The notes under the pieces: generated by a model | Told to the model about the DNA's origin: nothing | Database searches by the model: none | The model's input: only the letters and a program-made list of their open reading frames with translations | Shown here: piece by piece, positions 1-5,322 of the stretch | How positions within the stretch are numbered: position 1 is the stretch's first letter | How the letters are laid out: each line of letters starts with the position of its first letter | Position numbers and translations under genes: made by a program | Source: an uncultured Burkholderiales bacterium | GTDB lineage: Bacteria; Pseudomonadota; Gammaproteobacteria; Burkholderiales; Burkholderiaceae_C | DNA: 5,322 nucleotides | NCBI GenBank assembly: GCA_903871865.1 | Contig: CAIQIL010000470.1 | Location: forward strand, 1 to 5,322 | Direction of reading: 5' to 3'

Positions 1-389
<389 letters not shown>

Positions 390-394
390 CGCGG

Positions 395-829
395 ATGGCG
401 CTGAACGTGAACACCCGTGCAGCTTCGACCACGTCCACTGTCTTGCGGGTGATTGCCAGCCCGGAAGCGCTCCTTGTCATCGAGCGGCTCCAGGACCGCC
501 ATGGGCCCTTGATATTCTACCAGTCCAGCGGCTGCTGCGATGGCAGTGCACCGATGTGCCTGGTCGAAGGCGAAATGCGCTTGAGCCCGACGGACATCTG
601 CCTGGGCGAGGTCGGCGGCGTGGGCTTCCACATGAGCCCCTCGCAGTTCGCCTACTGGCAGCGTGCACAGCTGATGCTCGATGTGGTGTTGGGCCATGGC
701 GACTCCTTCTCTTTGGAGAGCTCGCTGGGCTTGAGCTTCGTGACGCGATCGCGCCTGTTCAGCGACCAGGAGGCGCTCGCACTGGCCGGCGTGCCTGTGC
801 GTCCATCGGTGGCATCAGGCGGCACCTAG
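395..829 (+). CDS. DUF779 family protein, partner of aldehyde dehydrogenase
   Basis: This is a 144-residue protein of the DUF779 family, whose molecular function I do not know. Family hallmarks are visible: GPLIFYQSSGCCDGSAPMC at about residues 37-55 with Cys47, Cys48 and Cys55, then GEVGGVGFHMS at 71-81, then a GHGDSFSLE segment near 100-108 and TRSRLFSD at 118-124. The clustered cysteines suggest a metal or thiol role, but that is inference. The ATG at 395 is chosen because it lies just after the dehydrogenase stop and gives a normal family length. An open frame continues further upstream but only inside the dehydrogenase gene. There is no convincing Shine-Dalgarno sequence before the ATG, so translation is probably coupled to the upstream gene. 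Family members are recurrently found next to ExaC/AcoD-like aldehyde dehydrogenases, so a supporting role in aldehyde oxidation is likely. The family usually has Pro in the DVVPGRG-like segment; here it reads DVVLGHG. Confidence 0.88.
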   Translation: MALNVNTRAASTTSTVLRVIASPEALLVIERLQDRHGPLIFYQSSGCCDGSAPMCLVEGEMRLSPTDICLGEVGGVGFHMSPSQFAYWQRAQLMLDVVLGHGDSFSLESSLGLSFVTRSRLFSDQEALALAGVPVRPSVASGGT

Positions 830-886
830 GACCCATCCCCGGCATGTGGCCCGGCCCACCAGGCTGTGCCACAGTTCGGTCTTCAC

Positions 887-901
887 GCATCGACCCGATG
901 C
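887..901. repeat. Short perfect inverted repeat just upstream of the yffB ribosome binding site
   Basis: GCATCG (887-892) and CGATGC (896-901) are perfectly complementary with a 3-base ACC spacer, so the transcript could form a small 6-bp hairpin ending 3 bases before the GGAG at 905-908. It could affect initiation or mRNA stability, or be chance in GC-rich DNA. The rest of the 87-base gap (830-916) holds a looser GTGGC/GCCAC pair (846-850 and 868-872) and no clear promoter. Confidence 0.3.
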
Positions 902-904
902 ATT

Positions 905-908
905 GGAG
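905..908 (+). promoter_or_regulatory. Shine-Dalgarno sequence of the YffB-like gene
   Basis: GGAG lies 8 bases before the ATG at 917. It decides the start: the open frame extends to an upstream ATG at 866, but the site and the family N-terminus (MSLLVYGIPNC) both favour 917. Confidence 0.7.
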
Positions 909-916
909 CTCCGAAC

Positions 917-1282
917 ATGTCATTGCTGGTTTACGGCATCCCCAACTGCAACACCGTCAAGAAAGCCCGCACCTGGCTCGATGAGCAGGGCGCGGGCTTT
1001 GTCTTTCACGACTACAAGAAACAGGGCGTGCCCGCCGACCGGCTGGACGCCTGGATCGCCCAGGTCGGCTGGGAGCCGCTGGTCAACCGCCAGGGCACGA
1101 CCTGGCGCCAGCTCGACGAGGCCGTGAAGGCTGGTGTGGTCGATGCGGCCAGCGCCAAAGCCCTGATGCTGCAGCACGCCAGCGTCATCAAGCGCCCGGT
1201 CATCGAGCTGGACGGTGAGGTGCTGAGCGTGGGCTTCGACGAGGCCAAGGCGGCGAAGGTCGCGGCCCGCTTGAAGGCCTGA
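917..1282 (+). CDS. yffB: ArsC-family thiol reductase, YffB type
   Basis: This is a 121-residue thioredoxin-fold protein of the ArsC/Spx superfamily, closest to E. coli YffB, which is thought to act as a glutathione-dependent thiol reductase rather than an arsenate reductase. The active-site region is GIPNCNTVKKAR with Cys11, the only cysteine in the protein, so turnover would need an external thiol. Spx proteins instead carry a CxxC pair. Other family landmarks are HDYKKQGV (31-38), the Arg58 region NRQGTTWRQLDE (57-68), DAASAKALM (76-84) and IKRPVIE (91-97) with Arg93. The length is normal for the family. The gene follows the DUF779 gene by 87 bases on the same strand and may be read with it or from its own promoter. 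No arsR, arsB or acr3 gene is nearby, so arsenic resistance is unlikely. In E. coli yffB sits beside dapE; here it does not. Confidence 0.9.
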   Translation: MSLLVYGIPNCNTVKKARTWLDEQGAGFVFHDYKKQGVPADRLDAWIAQVGWEPLVNRQGTTWRQLDEAVKAGVVDAASAKALMLQHASVIKRPVIELDGEVLSVGFDEAKAAKVAARLKA

Positions 1283-1300
1283 GCCTGTCGCGGCCCGGCT

Positions 1301-2218
1301 TCAGACCCCGGCCAGGCGCAAGCGCGTGGCGTGCGTCAGGTAGAACTGGGCCGGGTCCGGCGCACCCTTGCCGATCAGGCCGAAGATGTGGTTCATCTCG
1401 TCGATGTGGTTCCAGGGGTAGTCGTCGCGGATGACCTTGCCCAGGTGGGCGGCGCACGCGATGATGGCGCCGTCCCCGGGCTCCACGGTCTGCTGCATGG
1501 CCGCATCGGAGATGTCCCAGGCGTTGGTCTTCACGCCCTGGCCCGTGGCCGAGTAGTAGCGGATGCCCGCCACCACGGGCGCGCCTTCGCCGCAGTACGT
1601 GGCGGGCAGGCCGGCCGGGAAGCGCTTGGCGAAATCGTCCAGTTCCGCCTTCAGCGTCAGCGCGGAGGCGTCTTGCGGCAGCGAGCCGTTGCCCGAGATC
1701 CAGGCCACGAAGCTGCCGGCGAACTCGACCATCGAGGCGTAGTTGGTGATCAGCTTGTTGATGTTGCTCTCGGCGGCCTGCGCGTCGGTGACGATGGTCG
1801 GCCCGGCGATCGACGTCACGCTGGCCACCATCTGCGGCGCCACCCCGGCAACGTAACGGATGGTCGGGCCGCCCTGGCTGTGCCCGATCAGGTTGAACTT
1901 GGTGATGCCATCTTTGGCGGACCACTGCTTCATCTGCTGCAGCAATTGCTCACCGCGCAGCGAACTGCTGTTGACCTCCGAGACGGCCGCCACATAGACC
2001 TTGGCGCCGTTCTTGCGCAGCAGCGCGGGCACTTGGTAGAAGTAGTCGACCCCGAAGATGTCTTTGAAACCCATGAAGCCATGCACCAGCACGATGGGGT
2101 AGCGGGTGGCGGCTTCCTGCGTGGCGGCATGGGCGCCTGGCAGGAGCCCGAGCAGCGATGTGACGCACAGCAGCAGCGCGCGCAGCCAGGACAGGGGAAG
2201 GGCGTTGGACAGGGGCAT
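1301..2218 (-). CDS. Secreted triacylglycerol lipase, bacterial subfamily I.1-like
   Basis: This 305-residue alpha/beta hydrolase probably hydrolyses long-chain triglycerides outside the cell. Residues 1-31 form a Sec signal peptide: a short N-region, a hydrophobic core around 9-27, and an AHA cleavage site before ATQEA. The mature part starts with PIVLVHGFMG (41-50, oxyanion-hole region). The nucleophile elbow is GHSQGG with Ser114. By comparison with P. aeruginosa LipA (Ser82, Asp229, His251), the acid is Asp249 in PGDGAI and the base is His271 in NHIDEMN. Asp235 and Asp273 match its calcium ligands, and Cys209 and Cys255 its disulfide. The C-terminus (YLTHATRLRLAGV) also aligns. The start at 2216-2218 is favoured by the signal peptide and a strong GAGGAG site; longer in-frame starts upstream would bury the signal peptide. 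Related lipases usually need a Lif foldase encoded next to them, but none is adjacent here. Stops of this gene and yffB are 18 bases apart. Confidence 0.94.
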   Translation of the reverse strand: MPLSNALPLSWLRALLLCVTSLLGLLPGAHAATQEAATRYPIVLVHGFMGFKDIFGVDYFYQVPALLRKNGAKVYVAAVSEVNSSSLRGEQLLQQMKQWSAKDGITKFNLIGHSQGGPTIRYVAGVAPQMVASVTSIAGPTIVTDAQAAESNINKLITNYASMVEFAGSFVAWISGNGSLPQDASALTLKAELDDFAKRFPAGLPATYCGEGAPVVAGIRYYSATGQGVKTNAWDISDAAMQQTVEPGDGAIIACAAHLGKVIRDDYPWNHIDEMNHIFGLIGKGAPDPAQFYLTHATRLRLAGV

Positions 2219-2225
2219 GGCGGTT

Positions 2226-2231
2226 CTCCTC
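2226..2231 (-). promoter_or_regulatory. Strong Shine-Dalgarno sequence of the lipase gene
   Basis: On the minus strand this reads GAGGAG, 7 bases before the ATG. It fixes the lipase start at 2218 and rules against the longer open frame that begins at 2368. Confidence 0.8.
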
Positions 2232-2239
2232 AGGTTGAA

Positions 2240-2256
2240 TGTTATGTACGCTAACA
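2240..2256. promoter_or_regulatory. Inverted repeat TGTTA-N7-TAACA, possible operator
   Basis: TGTTA (2240-2244) and TAACA (2252-2256) are perfect inverted arms around a 7-base centre, within an AT-rich island in otherwise GC-rich DNA. The repeat overlaps the candidate -10 of the lipase promoter and ends 21 bases upstream of the lipase start codon, a position suited to a repressor such as a TetR- or GntR-type dimer. No regulator gene is in the window, so the identity of any binding protein is unknown. Confidence 0.35.
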
Positions 2257-2276
2257 ATGTGCCGACCATCTGACAA
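2248..2276 (-). promoter_or_regulatory. Candidate sigma-70-type promoter of the lipase gene
   Basis: On the minus strand, TTGTCA (2271-2276) is a good -35 match and is followed after 17 bases by TAGCGT (2248-2253), a weak -10 match of 3 of 6 bases. It lies about 30 bases upstream of the lipase start codon, which would give a short leader. The spacing is ideal but the -10 is poor, so activation or another sigma factor may be needed. This is pattern matching only. Confidence 0.35.
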
Positions 2277-2453
2277 GAGAGGCTCGCCTGAGAGGCATGG
2301 CGGGAGGGGGCAGGTCGAGGGAGATTCGGCGCCAGCGTGCCGCGTGCATCGGGGCCACGGCAGGCCATGTTAGGGATGCCGCTGTGACGGCGGTGCTCCT
2401 AGAGTGTGCGCAGCCGCTGATTCCCAGCCCTTTCCAAAGCACGCAAACACACC

Positions 2454-3992
2454 ATGGCCAAGACCTCGACCTCTTCCGGCGCCAAAGCTGCACCCAAGCG
2501 CCGCGCTGCACCTGACTCCGCATCTTCTTCGCGCAAAGCTGCGCTGATCAAGCTGCCTGGCCTGGCGGCCACCATCGACGACGCCCGGTTGGCGGCCGAA
2601 GCCACGGACACCGGCCCGGCCGACCCGGTGCGTTTCTCCGACCTGCTCCAGCGCCTGACGGCCGTGCACGGCAGCTTCCCGCCCGTGTACGAGCAGCACT
2701 TCGTCTCGCCCTTCATCGCCACCCTGCAGGGCTTGGGCGAGGTCAAGTTCAAGCAGATCCTGCTGCAGGACCCGAACCACGAGAGCTCGGCCGGCTTGCT
2801 GTTCGACATCGCGCAGGCGGTGCTGCAGCATGGCGAGGGCTACCTCAAGCCCTCTACCCGCGCCTTCCAGGAGTTCATCTCCGACCTGTACGACGGCTTC
2901 CTGAGCGCGGCCGACCGCCGCGGTGTCAAGGAGCCCGACCAGGGCGTGGTGCCGCCCCTGGCCAAGTGGGGCAACCCGGACTTCGGTCCCTACACCTGGC
3001 CCGTGGACGCGACCGCCTCCTTCAAGGTGCAGGCGGGCGTGGTCAACATGCCCCCGGCCAATGCCACGGGCGGGCTGGTGTCCTGGGCGGCCCTGGGCCA
3101 TGAGACGGCTGGCCACGACATCCTCCACGCCGACACCGGCCTGCAAGACGAATTGGCGCAAGCCCTGCGCACCAGCCTCGCACCGCTGGGCCATGGCCTG
3201 GCCGATTACTGGTCCGAGCGCATCGACGAGACCTCGTCCGACCTCATGGGCATCCTCAACCTCGGGCCGGCGGCGGGCATCGGCCTGATCGCCTATTTCC
3301 GGGCGCTGGGCCTGGCTTTCGGTGCGCCCGGCAAGCTGCGCAGCGACGGCCCGGCGAATGACCCGCACCCGGCGGACATCGTGCGGGGCTATCTGGCCGC
3401 CGAAGTCGTGGCCTTGCTGAAATTCAAGGGCGCGGGCGCCTGGGCCAAGACGATCGCGGCCGAAACCGACAAGGACCGCGGCACCATCACCCTCGCGGGC
3501 CAAACCATCTCACCCACGCTGGCGCGCAAGTCGGCCAAGGTGGTGGCCGCCACGCTGGTCAAGTACAAGGCGGTGGCGCTGGAGAACCACGCGCTGGGCG
3601 AAATCCAGAACTGGGCCGACAGCGACGAGGCCCTGCTGCAGGGCGCGCGCCTGGCCATGCGGGCGGGCACGCCCTTGCCGCCCACGCCCGCAGGCATCAC
3701 GCTGTACGCCGCCCATTTGGTGTCGGCGGCCGTGATCGAGGCGCTGACCGTCGCGCCGGGCGCTGGCAAGACGGTGCCAGAGTTGCAGGCCCGCCTGATC
3801 CAGGATTTGAACGTGCTGCACGACCAGAACCCCTCGGGGGGCCCGCTGTTCGTGGTGCACCCGGGCGACCTGCGCCGCGACTTCTTCGTACCGGCCGAGT
3901 GGCGCGCCATGCGGGCCGAGTTGCGGGCCCAAGCTGGGGCCCAAGCACCAGCCAAGTCGCCAGCCAAGCCACGGAAACAACCTAAGGCCTGA
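2454..3992 (+). CDS. Uncharacterised protein with zincin-like HExxGH and ExxxD motifs
   Basis: I do not recognise a named family for this 512-residue protein. It has no signal peptide, so it is probably cytoplasmic. Residues 1-30 are a basic, Ala/Ser/Lys-rich, probably disordered tail; 490-512 form a similar Lys/Pro/Ala tail. The core, about 35-480, looks mostly helical, with a hydrophobic stretch at 265-290 (GILNLGPAAGIGLIAYF). HETAGH at 216-221 (bases 3099-3116) is followed by His225, and DETSSD at 258-263 (bases 3225-3242). HExxGH resembles the zinc site of dipeptidyl peptidase III (M49, HELLGH), and DETSSDLMG resembles the third-ligand helix of thermolysin-like gluzincins (NEAISD). This suggests a metal site of His216, His221 and Glu259 with Glu217 as base, but that is inference. 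Other likely conserved blocks are LYDGFLSAADRRG (145-157) and KWGNPDFGPYTWPVDA (171-186). An in-frame stop at 2418 and no other upstream start fix the ATG at 2454, although no clear Shine-Dalgarno sequence precedes it. Confidence 0.9.
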   Translation: MAKTSTSSGAKAAPKRRAAPDSASSSRKAALIKLPGLAATIDDARLAAEATDTGPADPVRFSDLLQRLTAVHGSFPPVYEQHFVSPFIATLQGLGEVKFKQILLQDPNHESSAGLLFDIAQAVLQHGEGYLKPSTRAFQEFISDLYDGFLSAADRRGVKEPDQGVVPPLAKWGNPDFGPYTWPVDATASFKVQAGVVNMPPANATGGLVSWAALGHETAGHDILHADTGLQDELAQALRTSLAPLGHGLADYWSERIDETSSDLMGILNLGPAAGIGLIAYFRALGLAFGAPGKLRSDGPANDPHPADIVRGYLAAEVVALLKFKGAGAWAKTIAAETDKDRGTITLAGQTISPTLARKSAKVVAATLVKYKAVALENHALGEIQNWADSDEALLQGARLAMRAGTPLPPTPAGITLYAAHLVSAAVIEALTVAPGAGKTVPELQARLIQDLNVLHDQNPSGGPLFVVHPGDLRRDFFVPAEWRAMRAELRAQAGAQAPAKSPAKPRKQPKA

Positions 3993-3993
3993 G

Positions 3994-4019
3994 GGCGGGC
4001 GCCAGGGCAGGGGCCCGCC
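3994..4019. terminator. GC-rich hairpin just after the zincin-like gene
   Basis: GGCGGGC (3994-4000) pairs perfectly with GCCCGCC (4013-4019) across a 12-base loop, beginning 2 bases after the stop codon. There is no T-run after it, so it may act in termination, in mRNA 3'-end protection, or not at all. In high-GC genomes terminators without a T-run are common. Confidence 0.4.
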
Positions 4020-4050
4020 ACAGGCGCCGGTCACATGCCCGAGCGCCTGT
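4020..4050. terminator. Long hairpin between convergent genes, probable bidirectional terminator
   Basis: ACAGGCGC (4020-4027) is perfectly complementary to GCGCCTGT (4043-4050). The pairing extends inward with CGG (4028-4030) to CCG (4039-4041), leaving one bulged A at 4042 and an 8-base loop. The stem is 11 bp and works on either strand. It sits between two stop codons that face each other, as expected of a shared terminator, although neither side has a T-run. Confidence 0.5.
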
Positions 4051-4064
4051 TGCCCGCTGCCTGT

Positions 4065-4086
4065 GACCTGTGGCCTGCTGCAGGTC
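4065..4086. repeat. Inverted repeat near the aconitase 3' end
   Basis: GACCTG (4065-4070) pairs with CAGGTC (4081-4086) across a 10-base loop, 10 bases beyond the aconitase stop codon. It may add to transcription termination of the minus-strand gene. The region also repeats CCTGT at 4046-4050, 4060-4064 and 4067-4071. Confidence 0.3.
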
Positions 4087-4096
4087 TGCCCGTCTG

Positions 4097-5322
<1,226 letters not shown>

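Larger units (their letters stand above)
2219..2453. other. Divergent intergenic control region
   Basis: These 235 bases separate the divergent lipase and zincin-like genes. The lipase-proximal part (about 2219-2280) is AT-richer and holds the lipase ribosome site, the candidate promoter and the inverted repeat. The rest (about 2281-2453) is GC-rich. I could not identify a convincing promoter for the rightward gene, nor a structured RNA or a small gene with a ribosome site. Confidence 0.6.

Noticed and set aside
917..1282. Arsenate reductase of an arsenic-resistance operon
   Set aside because: Sequence is YffB-like, with a single cysteine, and there are no arsR, arsB or acr3 neighbours.
1283..1320. 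Terminator between yffB and the lipase
   Set aside because: Only an imperfect GGCC-based stem can be drawn, mostly inside the lipase 3' end, with no T-run; not convincing.
1331..2254. Plus-strand open frame of 307 codons opposite the lipase
   Set aside because: It is antisense to a lipase with full triad and signal peptide, and its composition (Gly, Val, Asp, His, Arg-rich) is typical of an antisense shadow.
2219..2368. Longer lipase reading frame starting at 2368 or 2269
   Set aside because: It would place about 50 or 17 residues before a clear signal peptide and skip the strong GAGGAG site before 2218.
2370..3503. Minus-strand open frame of 377 codons opposite the zincin-like gene
   Set aside because: The plus-strand frame runs 512 codons with coherent motifs and a sensible start and end; the antisense frame is repetitive in Gly, Arg, Val and Gln and has no recognisable domain.

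Overview
This 5.3 kb window is GC-rich chromosomal DNA with tightly packed genes. The protein sequences look betaproteobacterial, most likely order Burkholderiales (Comamonadaceae or Sphaerotilaceae-like). The reasons are an ExaC/AldB-type aldehyde dehydrogenase paired with a DUF779 protein, a lipase of the Pseudomonas/Burkholderia subfamily I.1, and an AcnA-type aconitase. This placement rests on protein resemblance and base composition, not on a marker gene.

Layout, left to right. (1) 1-389, plus strand: the last quarter of an NAD(P)-dependent aldehyde dehydrogenase whose 5' part lies outside the window. (2) 395-829, plus: a DUF779 protein starting 5 bases after the dehydrogenase stop, very probably co-transcribed. 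(3) 917-1282, plus: a small YffB/ArsC-family thiol reductase with its own Shine-Dalgarno sequence. (4) 1301-2218, minus: a secreted triacylglycerol lipase with signal peptide, catalytic triad, calcium-site residues and disulfide cysteines, converging on the reductase with only 18 bases between stops. (5) 2219-2453: a divergent control region with a candidate lipase promoter overlapped by an inverted repeat. (6) 2454-3992, plus: a 512-residue protein I cannot name, carrying a zinc-metallopeptidase-like pair of motifs (HETAGH and DETSSD) between basic, Lys/Ala/Pro-rich tails. (7) 3993-4096: a convergent intergenic stretch with three inverted repeats, probably a bidirectional terminator. (8) 4097-5322, minus: the C-terminal 407 residues of aconitate hydratase, cut by the window end.

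The genes do not form one pathway. The dehydrogenase and DUF779 protein form one functional unit (aldehyde oxidation), aconitase is a TCA-cycle housekeeping enzyme, and the lipase is a secreted hydrolase. No mobile element, CRISPR array, tRNA or rRNA was seen. The least explained item is the 512-residue zincin-like protein, which is the best candidate for undescribed biology.
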